64,000 nt of DNA, taken from Cystobacter fuscus. Its GTDB lineage: Bacteria > Myxococcota > Myxococcia > Myxococcales > Myxococcaceae. The notes beneath the pieces were generated by a model. The model was not told the DNA's origin. It ran no database searches and saw only the letters and a program-made list of their open reading frames with translations. Position 1 is the stretch's first letter. The number at the start of each line of letters is the position of its first letter. The stretch spans positions 7,564,001 to 7,628,000 of the forward strand of contig NZ_CP022098.1 in assembly GCF_002305875.1 (NCBI RefSeq), written 5' to 3'. Both the position numbers and the translations under genes were made by a program. Below, one piece after another: positions 25,555 to 34,755 of this stretch.

Positions 25555-27561
25555 ATGGTGACCCGTGCACTACGACGCGGCATGAAGCGGCAGGAGGGCC
25601 AGGCCCTCGTGCTCGCCTGTCTGTTGATGCTCATCCTGAGCATCGCGCTCATCACGACGGTGAACATCGGCCATGGGGTGCACGAGCGCATCCGCCTGCA
25701 GAACACGGCGGACGCGGCGGCCTACTCCACGGCGGCGATGGAGGCGCGCGCGTTCAACTTCTACGCGTTCACCAACCGCACCCAGGTGTCGCACTACGTG
25801 TCGGCGATGATGTGGCAGTCGCTCGACTCGTTCCTGTTCTCCATCCAGGCGTTCCTGACGGACATCTTCGGGTTCATGCGCACCGTCGGCCCGTGTTTCC
25901 CCTCGGACTCACGCAGCAGTTACTGGATCATCGTCTGCGCCGTGCTCGACCGGATCCCCTACGTCAACATCGTCATGAAGGCGCTGGACATCGTCTACAA
26001 GGCGGTCCGGCTGATCCTCGACGTCATGAAGAAGGTCTTCCCGGCCATCGATCGCGCCATTGGAAGGATCGTGGTGCCCGGGCACCGGATGCTCAACGGG
26101 GTGATGGCCGGTGCGTCCACGGCGGTGATGATGTCCACGTCCACCTACGTGATGGGCACCTCCAACAAGATCATCGCCGCGAACGATCCCAACGTGGACT
26201 CGCTCATCCCGCAGACGCTCGCGGGGCTCATCAATCAGTGCCTCTACAACCGCACCCACTACAAGCAGGCCAACGGCACGCCGTTTTCTCCGGTCAACCC
26301 CTTCAAGGAACTGGACCCCACGGTGCGGGACGAGTCCAGCAAGGTCGCCCGCGCCAAGCGGGTGATGGCGGGAATCACCAACGCCACGCGCTTCCCCTGT
26401 GACGCGAAGACGAGTCTGTGCCCGGAGACGTTGGTCACCAAGCGCACCCTGGGTGCGCTGCTGCCCATCCCCGACTGGCTCAAGCCCCTGGAGACCTTCC
26501 TCGACAACATTCCCAAGTGGGGCCAGACGCGCTTTCTCACCTACAAGCTGGGCTACGGCACGGACGAGAACGAAACGGGGGCCAAGTCCAAGAAGCGCAA
26601 CAAGATCCGCGAGATGAACGATCTGCCCAACTCCCCCATGGGCATGATCGCCCAGGGAGACATCCTCGCCTCGGACGACCCGTACTACATCAAGCTCGGG
26701 CCGAGCCGGCTCGGCATTGTCAACAACCCCTTCAGCTGCCCCAAGGAGCGCAGCTCGAAGGACAAGCGGACGTGGCGCGACTGCTGGGGAGATCCGCGCG
26801 AGGACAAGGACAGCACGCTCAAGACGAGCATCTGGGCCTTGAGCAAGCACGAGCGCAAGGGCGGCGCGCACTGGCGGGTGGTGTTCCCCGGCCAGGCCTC
26901 CGACGAGGATGACGAGAAGGTGGGGCTCTACGAGAACAAGCCCTGTCTGTTGGATACGCCGATCAAGTGCTTGTTCAAGATGTCCGTGTTCGTGGCCAAC
27001 ACCCGGATCGATCCGGATGACAAGGACCACGCCTGGGAAGGCCTGATGCCCTTCCCGCACTTCGAGCCCGGCGACTACGCGAAGGACTGCGGAGGGGGCT
27101 TCGGCTCCGACCCCAGCACCACGCAGATGGCCCAGCGCAAGCATGACTTCAACCAGCCGTCGACGTGGGTGCTGCTCAACAAGAGCTCGGACGAGCTGCA
27201 CAACTCCAAGGCGGACCAGACCGGCGCCACCTACAACAAGCCGGGCCTGCTCAACGACAGCGGCAAGCTCACCTTCTCCATGGGCTCGTCGTCCACGACG
27301 CTGGAGCTGGACAACGATCGCAAGAAGCTGGAGATCGCCGGCTTCCAGGTCTCCTCGGGCATGAGCGTCATCTCGCGCGGGCAGACGTACTACCACCGGC
27401 CCGGCAACTGGACCGAGCAGCCCAACTTCTTCAACCCCTACTGGAGACCGCGCCTGGCGGCCGTCTGGCAGGGCCGGGAGTCGCTGCCGCTCATCAACAA
27501 GCTCACCAACGCGCTGCCCGAGTCCGTGCGCGACACGCCCGCGAAGATCATCACCCACTGA
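25555..27561 (+). CDS. TadG-like protein (TadE/G N-terminal helix, large periplasmic domain)
   Basis: 668 aa. Basic N-terminus, then EGQALVLACLLMLILSIALI and the hallmark post-helix segment QNTADAAAYSTAAMEARAF found in TadG-type proteins (PF13400-like). There is no Glu at +5, so it is probably anchored rather than pilin-processed. A second hydrophobic stretch (about 115-165) and a large Cys-containing periplasmic region follow. Four bases separate it from the TadE-like gene. In other Tad loci TadG affects pilus anchoring; the role of this extended form is unknown. Confidence 0.75.
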   Translation: MVTRALRRGMKRQEGQALVLACLLMLILSIALITTVNIGHGVHERIRLQNTADAAAYSTAAMEARAFNFYAFTNRTQVSHYVSAMMWQSLDSFLFSIQAFLTDIFGFMRTVGPCFPSDSRSSYWIIVCAVLDRIPYVNIVMKALDIVYKAVRLILDVMKKVFPAIDRAIGRIVVPGHRMLNGVMAGASTAVMMSTSTYVMGTSNKIIAANDPNVDSLIPQTLAGLINQCLYNRTHYKQANGTPFSPVNPFKELDPTVRDESSKVARAKRVMAGITNATRFPCDAKTSLCPETLVTKRTLGALLPIPDWLKPLETFLDNIPKWGQTRFLTYKLGYGTDENETGAKSKKRNKIREMNDLPNSPMGMIAQGDILASDDPYYIKLGPSRLGIVNNPFSCPKERSSKDKRTWRDCWGDPREDKDSTLKTSIWALSKHERKGGAHWRVVFPGQASDEDDEKVGLYENKPCLLDTPIKCLFKMSVFVANTRIDPDDKDHAWEGLMPFPHFEPGDYAKDCGGGFGSDPSTTQMAQRKHDFNQPSTWVLLNKSSDELHNSKADQTGATYNKPGLLNDSGKLTFSMGSSSTTLELDNDRKKLEIAGFQVSSGMSVISRGQTYYHRPGNWTEQPNFFNPYWRPRLAAVWQGRESLPLINKLTNALPESVRDTPAKIITH

Positions 27562-27569
27562 GAACCGTC

Positions 27570-28715
27570 ATGCTCCGCTCACGCGCACACAAGAAGACCA
27601 TCCGGCGCGGCGCCGCCATCGTGGAGTTCGCGCTCGTGGTGCCCCTGCTGGTGTCCATCCTCATGTTCAGCATGTTCCTGAGCGACATCGTCCGGGCCAA
27701 GCTCAAGATGCAGGAGGCCAGCCGCTACACGGCGTGGGAGATGAGCAGCTACACGCTGAGCGACTACGGCAGCGCGGATCACGACAAGGCCTTCGAGACC
27801 GCCCAGAAGGCGGCGGTGGACGAGGCGACCGAGCGCTACAAGGACCTGGACTCGCTCGAGCCGGACGGCAAGTTCGGCTTCATGCTGAGCGCGGATCCGG
27901 TGCAGGTGAAGGTGGAGAACCAGACCGTGGCGGGCATCGACCTGAGCCGGGTCTTCGAGGGAAACGGAGGCGTGGGCGACGAGGCCAGCAACGCGGTGGG
28001 CAAGACGCTCAACTTCTTCCTCGACCACTTCAAGATGAACACCAAGGGGCAGGTGCAGGTGGAGATCACCAGCAAGCTCGCCAGCCTCGGGCTGCCCCGC
28101 AACTACCTGCAGCAGGAGCAGAAGGGCTTCTTCGACGTGGACAACTGGGGCGGCAAGGACCTGAGCAACCTGCCGGTGAAGAACCGCTACACCCTCATCG
28201 CCACCGGGTGGCAGCTGCCCGACGGAGCCAACGCCGTCATGGCCCCCAAGCGGGCGGGCGTGCACAGCGGAGGAAGCCAGCACGGCATGGCCGCGCAGGT
28301 GGACCGGATGACGTTCCTGGGTATAGGAAACTACGCGGACAAGGTGGGGTTGGACTCGCTCGGCTCGATCGCCAACTTCGTGTTCCCCGACTTCTTCGGA
28401 CCGTTCGTGGTCGCCCACAACTATGAGCCCGCGGCCGAGGGGAACGAATGCAACAAGCCGGGGCACGGCGCCTCGGTGGGACTCAACAACCTCAACAAGT
28501 ATCCCGGTCTGGACGACGACGCCCAGCGCTGCTTCGACACCGCCCCGTTCCGCGACACCCAGAAGTACGACGACTCGCTCTACCGCAAGGTGTTCATGGC
28601 CCGGGGCAACAGCTTCATGGGCTGCAAGAACGAACAGGCGGACATGCCCAACACGCCCCAACCCGATTCCAGCGTCCAGAAGGACAAGAACAAGAAGAAG
28701 GTGTCGTGCGAGTAA
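27570..28715 (+). CDS. Second TadE-like pseudopilin, long form
   Basis: 381 aa. RRGAAIVEFALVVPLLVSIL is a textbook TadE signal: Gly cleavage site, Glu at +5, then a hydrophobic helix. Residues 60-380 are a soluble, partly charged region ending in a Lys-rich tail (KDKNKKKVSCE). Together with the proteins at 24525 and 25555 it gives three large membrane-anchored pseudopilin-like proteins in a row. Starts 8 bp after the TadG-like stop; its own stop overlaps the next gene by 10 bp. Confidence 0.75.
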   Translation: MLRSRAHKKTIRRGAAIVEFALVVPLLVSILMFSMFLSDIVRAKLKMQEASRYTAWEMSSYTLSDYGSADHDKAFETAQKAAVDEATERYKDLDSLEPDGKFGFMLSADPVQVKVENQTVAGIDLSRVFEGNGGVGDEASNAVGKTLNFFLDHFKMNTKGQVQVEITSKLASLGLPRNYLQQEQKGFFDVDNWGGKDLSNLPVKNRYTLIATGWQLPDGANAVMAPKRAGVHSGGSQHGMAAQVDRMTFLGIGNYADKVGLDSLGSIANFVFPDFFGPFVVAHNYEPAAEGNECNKPGHGASVGLNNLNKYPGLDDDAQRCFDTAPFRDTQKYDDSLYRKVFMARGNSFMGCKNEQADMPNTPQPDSSVQKDKNKKKVSCE

Positions 28716-29485
28716 GCTCCCTCCCCCTCCTGGCGTTGCTCCTCTGGGCCCCCGTGTCGCGGGCCGAGCAGGAGCTCGCGGTCTATCCTGGCACCGTGCA
28801 CACGCGGATCGGCAATGATCTGCTCATCGACGGCCAGTACCACCGCATGGCCTACTTCACCACCAAGGACTCCCTGGAGAAGGTGGCGAAGTACTTCCAG
28901 GGCTACTGGCGCAAGCAGGGCTACCCCGTCGTCGTGGAGGGGGACTTGAAGAACGAGGCCGTGGTGTCGGCCTTCTATACCCGCGAGGGGCTCCAGCGGG
29001 CCGTGGTGCTGCGGGCCGAGCGGGACAGGACGGTGGGCTTCACCGTGCTCAAGGATCTCTGGCTGTACGAGAAGCCGCCGGACGCGGGCAAGGGCCGCTT
29101 CATCCAGATCGAGGGCTCGCTCTTCAGCGCGGACGTGGGCTCGAGGGACGAGGCCGGGAGCACCCAGCACCGCACCCAGGTGGTGGAGCGGGGACTGGAC
29201 GAGGTACGGCAGGAGATCGTCTCCAAGATGAGCGCCACGGGCTACAAGCCGGTGCGCGAGTCCGGAGGCAAGCTGGATGGCCAGCGCAACATCGTGCTCG
29301 AGTTCACGCGTGGGGCCGAGCAGGCGATCACCACGCTGGTGGAGCTGGCGCCCTCGCAGGTGGCCGTGTCGCAGAGCTGGGTGGGAACGGACCGTCCGGA
29401 CGGCATGCCCAACGCGGACGCCGTGCGCCAGGCGCGCGAGGCGCACGCGCGCGAAGTCCAGCAGCGCCGGGAGAAGAAGCCATGA
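28706..29485 (+). CDS. Secreted protein of unknown function in the tad-like operon
   Basis: 259 aa from a GTG that overlaps the preceding stop by 10 bp. A signal peptide (SLPLLALLLWAPVSRA) leads a periplasmic protein with two similar-looking halves (each with YFQGYWRKQGYPVVVEGDL- or EIVSKMSATGYKPVRESGG-type segments). The C-terminus is a charged helix rich in Arg, Glu and Ala. No named family recognised. Tight linkage to pseudopilin genes suggests an assembly or quality-control factor of the same machine. Confidence 0.6.
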   Translation: MRVSSLPLLALLLWAPVSRAEQELAVYPGTVHTRIGNDLLIDGQYHRMAYFTTKDSLEKVAKYFQGYWRKQGYPVVVEGDLKNEAVVSAFYTREGLQRAVVLRAERDRTVGFTVLKDLWLYEKPPDAGKGRFIQIEGSLFSADVGSRDEAGSTQHRTQVVERGLDEVRQEIVSKMSATGYKPVRESGGKLDGQRNIVLEFTRGAEQAITTLVELAPSQVAVSQSWVGTDRPDGMPNADAVRQAREAHAREVQQRREKKP

Positions 29486-30279
29486 GCGCGCTGCTGTGTG
29501 CCGTGTCGGTGGCGCTGGTGGCGGCGGCCCCGCAGCAGCTGTCGCGCGAGAGCCGGATGCTCTTCGAGACCGCCCCCGCCCGGCTGGAGGCCCGCGTCGG
29601 GGAGTGGGTGACGTACCAGATGGATGGCGCGCCCCAGCAGGGCTTCATGCGCCTGGCCGTCGTCGGCGAGGAGAAGGACGCGAAAGGGCGGGACGCGGTG
29701 TGGGTGGAGATGGAGTTCGGCAGGCACTCGGAGCTCAAGGCGCCGCTGGCGCAGTACCTCATGTTGGTGACGCGTGACGTGGGGCTGCGCTCGGAGGGCG
29801 TGACGCGGTTGTTCGTCAGCCAGGGCTACGAGAAGCTGCAGGAGCTGGAGCAGGACGCCGTGGCCCACTTCATGGGGACGCCCAAACCGGAAGCGCCCCC
29901 GGCGCCCCTTCCCGCGTCCACCGAGCAGATCTCCGCGGGTCCGGACACGAGCGTGACCCGGGGCAAGCCCGCGCGGGTGATGACGCTCGCGGGGACGGTG
30001 CAGGCCGAGCCGATGGAGGTCCGCTACCGTCAGCTCGTCATCAAGCGCTACTGGATCAGCCGGGAAGTGCCCATCCTGCGGCTGGCGAAGATCGAGTTTC
30101 CCCCCATCCAGTACACGATGGAGGTGCGCGACTACGGCGTGGATGCCCGGCCTCGCATGGTGCGCCCCTCCCCGAACGACAAGAAGATGATCCTGGGGAC
30201 CGAGGAGCAGCTACCCTCGCGCTTCAAGTTCCAGCCTCCCGCCGAGACGGATTCAGAGTCGAAGGACAACCGCCCATGA
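29482..30279 (+). CDS. Secreted protein of unknown function in the tad-like operon
   Basis: 265 aa, overlapping the preceding gene by 4 bp. A short signal peptide (ALLCAVSVALVAAAP) precedes a beta-rich domain (RVGEWVTYQMDGAPQQGFMRL; YWISREVPILRLAKIEF) with a Pro-rich linker near residues 133-150. The layout resembles proteins that report on substrate loading in the envelope, but no family could be named. Overlaps the following small prepilin gene by 4 bp, so it is translated in the same coupled series. Confidence 0.6.
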   Translation: MSALLCAVSVALVAAAPQQLSRESRMLFETAPARLEARVGEWVTYQMDGAPQQGFMRLAVVGEEKDAKGRDAVWVEMEFGRHSELKAPLAQYLMLVTRDVGLRSEGVTRLFVSQGYEKLQELEQDAVAHFMGTPKPEAPPAPLPASTEQISAGPDTSVTRGKPARVMTLAGTVQAEPMEVRYRQLVIKRYWISREVPILRLAKIEFPPIQYTMEVRDYGVDARPRMVRPSPNDKKMILGTEEQLPSRFKFQPPAETDSESKDNRP

Positions 30280-30503
30280 AGACGCCCACGCCGCCTCAAA
30301 CGCTCCGCCGCCGCGCCCGTCGTGGCCAGGCCATGGTGGAGTACTCCTTCATCAACTGGGTGCTGGTGTTCGGCCTCATCGTCCTGATGAGCGTCGACCT
30401 GGGCAACGGGAAGGAGAAGATGAACGTCATCGACGCCTTCCTGCGCGCGTACCAGATTTATTACGACTCGTTCTACTTCGTGCTCAACCTGCCGTTCCCG
30501 TGA
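30276..30503 (+). CDS. Flp-type small prepilin-like protein
   Basis: 75 aa. Basic leader (17 residues with six Arg) ending in Gly17, then QAMVEYSFINWVLVFGLIVL: Glu at +5 and Tyr at +6 of the mature form, the Flp pilin signature G/xxxxEY, in a hydrophobic helix. The mature part is about 58 residues, Flp-sized, but ends with aromatic-rich YYDSFYFVLNLPFP, which is atypical. Probably the structural or initiating subunit of this machine. It overlaps both flanking genes by 4 bp, so it is not made in excess as major pilins usually are. Confidence 0.7.
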   Translation: MKTPTPPQTLRRRARRGQAMVEYSFINWVLVFGLIVLMSVDLGNGKEKMNVIDAFLRAYQIYYDSFYFVLNLPFP

Positions 30504-31252
30504 AGCCCACCCCGTCCCGCGCCGCCTCCGCCTCACCGCCCGCTCTCCGGGTCATCCACGGCATCGTCTTCGGCGGACTGACCGCCATCTGTGTCGTGGC
30601 CGGCATGGCGGAGTTCGAGCACCTGTGGCGCACCCAGCAGCAGCCCTTCCACGCCGGGCCGCCACCGCGTCCGGCGCTGGTGCTGGCCGTGCTCGCCACC
30701 GTGCTCGGCATGGGCGTCATCCTGGTGCAGAGCCTGCGCGGGCGCAGCGCGCGGCTCCTGTGGTCGCTGTTCGTCCTCGCGGGCCTGGTGTTCACCCTCT
30801 GGGACTCCCATGAGGGTCCCGTGCCGGGGCGCAGCCCGCCCTCGGCCAACCTGAAGATCCTCCAGGTGGCCCGAGCGCTCCATGGCCGCATGGTGGAAGC
30901 ACTGCAGACCCGCGGTGCCCTCCCCGAGGATACGGAGAGCTGGCAGCAGGCGCTCGAGCAGGTGGCCCAGGGTCAGCCCACGCCCGTGCGCACGCGCTCG
31001 TTCGCGTCCCTGCCCTTTCACATCCAGAAGGTGGACTCGCTCGAGGCCCTGCCCGCGGAGGCTCCGCCGGGCACGGTGTTCCTCTATCTCGTGGAGGGCG
31101 GCGTGGCCTACGAGCTCCAGGCCGTGGGCCTGTCTCCCGAGGGAAGCCCGTGGCGGCTCCAGGCGCCGAACGGAGAGCCCGTGGTCTTCCGGGGAGCCTA
31201 CAATCCGGACCTCGCTCCGGCCTCCGGAGAGGGCGCGTCCGTGCCGCCGTGA
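30500..31252 (+). CDS. Membrane protein at the end of the tad-like operon
   Basis: 250 aa from a GTG overlapping the prepilin stop by 4 bp. Three hydrophobic helices in the first 105 residues (IHGIVFGGLTAICVVAGMA, LVLAVLATVLGMGVILV, LLWSLFVLAGLVFTLWDS) and a C-terminal soluble domain of about 140 residues with VFLYLVEGGVAYELQAVGL. No family recognised. Its stop codon lies inside a hairpin that appears to close the operon. Confidence 0.6.
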   Translation: MKPTPSRAASASPPALRVIHGIVFGGLTAICVVAGMAEFEHLWRTQQQPFHAGPPPRPALVLAVLATVLGMGVILVQSLRGRSARLLWSLFVLAGLVFTLWDSHEGPVPGRSPPSANLKILQVARALHGRMVEALQTRGALPEDTESWQQALEQVAQGQPTPVRTRSFASLPFHIQKVDSLEALPAEAPPGTVFLYLVEGGVAYELQAVGLSPEGSPWRLQAPNGEPVVFRGAYNPDLAPASGEGASVPP

Positions 31253-31262
31253 GACGGCGGCA
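31242..31262 (+). terminator. Hairpin over the last stop of the pseudopilin operon
   Basis: TGCCGCCGT (31242-31250), loop GAG, ACGGCGGCA (31254-31262): nine perfect pairs spanning the TGA at 31250-31252. No T-tract follows. Likely the 3' end of the 24525-31252 operon. Confidence 0.55.
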
Positions 31263-31283
31263 TCCCGCGTCGGCGGGGCGAGG

Positions 31284-32549
31284 TCAGCGCTTCTCGACCT
31301 CGCCGCCGGCCTCGGGCTCGGCCACCCGAAGCTGCTCCTCCAGGACGCGAAGGGCCGACCGGGCCTCACTGGAGTTGGGTGCCGTCGCCATGACCCGCTT
31401 GCAGACCTCGATGGCGTTGCGGCGCCGACCCAGCGTGGATTCCGCGTCGCACAACCGGGAGAGCACCGTCAGGGCTTGGGAGCCCTGGACTCCAGCGGCC
31501 AGGGCCGCGCGCAGGAAGACGATTTCCTGGGAACGATCTCCCGAACGGAGGGCCAGGTCGGCTTGCCGAACCAGCTCCGCGGGAGACGGAGAAGCGCGCG
31601 AGGCCGCCCGCCCACCAGGAGCCGAGATGCCCTCGGCCGCCTCTCTTTCCTCGGAATCCACTCCCGCCGTGGATGGCTCCGGCCGCGGCGAAGCGCTCGC
31701 CACCCGGGGCGGCGGACTCGCGGGGGCGGCGGGCGGCGGGGGTGACCCGGCGAACGCGCGTCCCACCGAATCCTTCTGGAGACTGTCGCTGTCCGCCGGA
31801 GGCGGAGGAGCCGAGGCCTCCGCCGATGAAATCCCCTGAAGGCTCTCTGCTCGCTGATCGAAGAGGGAGTCGTCGGAGTCCATCGCGCGCTTCTTTTTCG
31901 GGGCGCTCCCGCCCATGCCGGCCTGCGCACTGCCTTTCCCCCCCACGGCCCAGCCTCGCGCCGCGGGTAACGGCTTCGACTTGGCCATTTGGTCGCGAGA
32001 TGAAGCGTAGGAGGATTTGTCGGCGCGCTGGGGAGTCGCGAGGGGCGCGGCCTCCGCGAGGAGCGGCGATTGCGCGGGGACAGCGGCTGGGGCTGGGGCT
32101 GGAGCCTGGGCCACTTCGGCCTTGGCACGAGAGGGGGGCTCCATCGCGGTGCTCTTCTGCGCGGGGCCCTTGCTCTGGAGCGAGGGGCTCAGGTCCACGT
32201 CGCGGTTCACCTGGAGGACCACGAGCCCGAAGACGCTCACGGCCGCCATGCTCAACGCGGGAGCCATCAGGCGACGCCACCAGCGAGGGGCGGGTTCCGC
32301 GCCCGCCGCGGCCCGGCGAGCCGACTGCTGCGCGTACGCGAGCAGGGAGTCCAGTCCCGCCTCTGGCGCGGCCTCCTGGGGCAGGCGGGCCATGGAGCGG
32401 CGCACACCGCGAATGCCCCGGAGGGTCTCCGCGCACCGCGAGCAGCCCTGGAGGTGCTGCTCCACGGCATGCGCCTCGGTCAGCGGCAGCTCGTCATAGG
32501 CGAAGTCCAGCAGCCGATCCTCGTGCGCGTGGGCATTCTGGGTCTTCAT
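31284..32549 (-). CDS. Anti-sigma factor with zinc-finger domain and large periplasmic part
   Basis: 421 aa. The N-terminal ZAS/zf-HC2 motif is HAVEQHLQGCSRC (H-x3-C-x2-C type), one transmembrane helix follows near 90-112 (APALSMAAVSVFGLVVLQV), then a long low-complexity Pro/Ala/Ser region and a C-terminal TPR-like helix pair (ADLALRSGDRSQEIVFLRAAL). It should hold the adjacent ECF sigma factor at the membrane and release it on an envelope signal. The start overlaps the sigma stop by 4 bp. The 300-residue periplasmic extension is much larger than in typical anti-sigmas. Confidence 0.85.
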   Translation of the reverse strand: MKTQNAHAHEDRLLDFAYDELPLTEAHAVEQHLQGCSRCAETLRGIRGVRRSMARLPQEAAPEAGLDSLLAYAQQSARRAAAGAEPAPRWWRRLMAPALSMAAVSVFGLVVLQVNRDVDLSPSLQSKGPAQKSTAMEPPSRAKAEVAQAPAPAPAAVPAQSPLLAEAAPLATPQRADKSSYASSRDQMAKSKPLPAARGWAVGGKGSAQAGMGGSAPKKKRAMDSDDSLFDQRAESLQGISSAEASAPPPPADSDSLQKDSVGRAFAGSPPPPAAPASPPPRVASASPRPEPSTAGVDSEEREAAEGISAPGGRAASRASPSPAELVRQADLALRSGDRSQEIVFLRAALAAGVQGSQALTVLSRLCDAESTLGRRRNAIEVCKRVMATAPNSSEARSALRVLEEQLRVAEPEAGGEVEKR

Positions 32550-33178
32550 CCCGCCACCGTCCTTCCATCCTCTGCCAGATCGCCATCCACGCCGAGCTCG
32601 GCCAGCCGCCGGCGCAGGCCCTCCAAGGCATAGCGCATGCGGCTCTTCACCGTGTTCTCCGACACGCCCGTCACCTCGGCGATGTCCTTGAAGGGAATGC
32701 CGCTGTACTCGCGCAACACGAAGACCTCACGTTGCTCCTCGGGCAGACCGGCCAGGGCGCGCGCCAGCAAGGGCCTCACCCGGGCGTTGTAGGCGCCGCG
32801 CTCGGGGCTCGCGCCCTCGTCGGGAAGGGCCTCGCCCAACGGACGGCTGTCCTCTCCCTCGGAGCCCGCCATGGGCGACTCCAGCGAGGCCGTCTGCCGA
32901 TAGCTCTCTTTGCGCGCGCTGTCCACGCAGAGGTTCCTCGCGATCGTGTACAGCCAGGTGGTGAACTTCGCCTTCGTTTCGTAGTCCGGTGCGCCGCGCA
33001 CCACCTTCAACCACGTCTCTTGAAGGACGTCTTCCGCGCGGGCGCGATGGCCCGTGAAGCGGAAGATGAAGTTGAACACCGGGGTCCGGTGCCTGCGCAC
33101 CAGGACCTCGAACGCACGGGGGTCTCCCGCCCGGAAGGCGAGCATCAACCGTTCGTCTGAGAGCTCCGGTTCCAACAC
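32546..33178 (-). CDS. ECF-family RNA polymerase sigma factor
   Basis: 210 aa. Region 2 (FEVLVRRHRTPVFNFIFRF, DVLQETWLKV, TWLYTIARNLCVD) and region 4 (LPEEQREVFVLREYSGIPF, then VSENTVKSRMRYALEGLRRRL) are both intact, separated by an acidic linker (100-130). Paired with the downstream anti-sigma by 4-bp overlap. ECF operons are usually autoregulated, so its promoter is expected in 33179-33314, where no clear AAC/CGTC pair could be assigned by eye. Target genes are unknown. Confidence 0.92.
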   Translation of the reverse strand: MLEPELSDERLMLAFRAGDPRAFEVLVRRHRTPVFNFIFRFTGHRARAEDVLQETWLKVVRGAPDYETKAKFTTWLYTIARNLCVDSARKESYRQTASLESPMAGSEGEDSRPLGEALPDEGASPERGAYNARVRPLLARALAGLPEEQREVFVLREYSGIPFKDIAEVTGVSENTVKSRMRYALEGLRRRLAELGVDGDLAEDGRTVAG

Positions 33179-33314
33179 TCCCCCAAGCCCGGGGCCCCGC
33201 GCCCCGCCTCATCCCATCCGCCCGCTTCAACGGACGAGGAAGGATTCAGGTCTACGGTCTTCAGCGGGCCCCGTAAGTGGGCAGAATGACAGGGAGTGCC
33301 TCCGCTGTCACCCG

Positions 33315-33725
33315 TCAGGGGCCCGGATTGGATTTCCGGGAGGTGGCCAGCAGCACGGGCACGGCGACGCCCGCCACCAGGGCCGCCTGCCACAGGAGCA
33401 CCGCGGGCAGGGGTCGCTGGAGGTGGATGAACAGCGAGCGGCCGAGGGCCATGCCCAGCAGCACTCCGGTGAGCGTGCGCACGGCGTTGGAGCCTCCGGT
33501 GGGACGGAAGCGGCCCACGGCCCAGTCCACGAGCGCGGGCAGGGTGAGGCCCAGCACCACCGGCACGTCCCAGGACCAGGTCAGCGGGGCACGCAGCTTG
33601 AACAGCCCCACCAGCACGGCCAGCAGGACCGGGTAGGTGCCCAGGCAGCGGGCACACACCCGTAGGCCCCCGAGCACGTAGGTGCGGTTGTACTCCTCGG
33701 GATGATGGTGACTGAGCCAGAACAC
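33315..33725 (-). CDS. DUF2085-type membrane protein
   Basis: 136 aa. Starts VFWLSHHHPEEYNRTYVLGG, then RVCARCLGTYPVLLAVLVGL, the Cys-x2-Cys-Gly signature of DUF2085 proteins followed by membrane helices (VVLGLTLPALVDWAV, VRTLTGVLLGMALGRSL, LPAVLLWQAALVAGVAVPV). The GTG at 33725 lies two bases beyond the oppF stop and has GGAGGG just upstream. Longer readings through the oppF end are shadows. Function unknown; possibly metal or cofactor related given the paired cysteines. Confidence 0.65.
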   Translation of the reverse strand: MFWLSHHHPEEYNRTYVLGGLRVCARCLGTYPVLLAVLVGLFKLRAPLTWSWDVPVVLGLTLPALVDWAVGRFRPTGGSNAVRTLTGVLLGMALGRSLFIHLQRPLPAVLLWQAALVAGVAVPVLLATSRKSNPGP

Positions 33726-33726
33726 C

Positions 33727-34755
33727 CTACCCTCCCTCGTGGCTGGGGGAAGCGCCCGGGGCAGAGGCCGGACGCTCGCGCGCGTCATTCTCCACCAGGA
33801 AGCACGCGGCGGTATGCCCCCGCTCCAGCGAGTAGAGGGGCGGCGTTTCCCGCCGGCAGCGATCCATGGCGAAGGGACAGCGCGGATGGAAGGCGCACCC
33901 GGGAGGGGGCGCGAGCGGAGACGGGACATCGCCCTGGAGCAGGATGCGCTCCCGACGATGCTCGGGATCCGGCACCGGCACCGCCGACAGCAGGGCCTGG
34001 GTGTAGGGGTGGCGGGGCGTGCGGTAGAGGTCCGCCGCGTCCGCCAGCTCCACGATGCGGCCCAGGTACATCACCGCCACGCGCGTGGAGACGTACTCGA
34101 CGATCTTCAGGTCGTGCGCGATGAAGACGTAGGTGAGCCCCAGCTCGCGCTGGAGCTCCACGAGCAGGTTGACGATCTGCGCCTGGATGGAGACGTCGAG
34201 CGCGCTGATGGGCTCGTCGGCGACGACCAGGTCCGGCCGCAGGGCGATGGCCCGGGCGATGCCGATGCGCTGGCGCTGGCCTCCCGAGAACTCGTGCGGG
34301 TAGCGCTCCAGGGCCTCGCGCGGCAGGCCCATCATGTCCAGGAGCCCCGCCACCTTCGCCTCGCGCGCGGCGCCCCGCTCGAGCCCGTGGATGGCGAAGG
34401 GCTCGCCGAGCAACTCCCGCACGGACATGCGCGGGTTGAGCGAGGCATAGGGATCCTGGAAGACGAGCTGCATGCGCCGCCGCAAGGGGCGCAGCTCGCG
34501 CTGGGACAGGCCCGTCAGCTCCCGACCCTCGAAGCGGATGGAGCCCGCCGTGGGCCCCACGAGCCGCAAGAGGGTGCGCCCGAGGGTGCTCTTGCCGCAA
34601 CCGCTCTCGCCCACCAGCCCGAGCGTCTCGCCGCGCCGCACGTCGAAGCTCACGCCGTCCACCGCCTTCACGATGCCACGCGCGCGCCCCCACGGCCCGC
34701 CCCGCACCGGGAAGTGGGTCTTCACGTCCCGTACCTGGAGGAGGGGCTCGGTCAT
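33727..34755 (-). CDS. oppF: Oligopeptide ABC transporter ATP-binding subunit OppF-like
   Basis: 342 aa. Walker [11 protein letters not shown]-loop [11 protein letters not shown], signature [12 protein letters not shown], Walker [13 protein letters not shown]-loop FIAHDL, and the C-terminal oligo/dipeptide domain with [14 protein letters not shown]. The ATG at 34755 overlaps the oppD stop by 4 bp, favouring it over the upstream ATG at 34779. Powers uptake of oligopeptides or similar solutes with OppD. The membrane subunits and binding protein are not in the window. Confidence 0.9.
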   Translation of the reverse strand: MTEPLLQVRDVKTHFPVRGGPWGRARGIVKAVDGVSFDVRRGETLGLVGESGCGKSTLGRTLLRLVGPTAGSIRFEGRELTGLSQRELRPLRRRMQLVFQDPYASLNPRMSVRELLGEPFAIHGLERGAAREAKVAGLLDMMGLPREALERYPHEFSGGQRQRIGIARAIALRPDLVVADEPISALDVSIQAQIVNLLVELQRELGLTYVFIAHDLKIVEYVSTRVAVMYLGRIVELADAADLYRTPRHPYTQALLSAVPVPDPEHRRERILLQGDVPSPLAPPPGCAFHPRCPFAMDRCRRETPPLYSLERGHTAACFLVENDARERPASAPGASPSHEGG

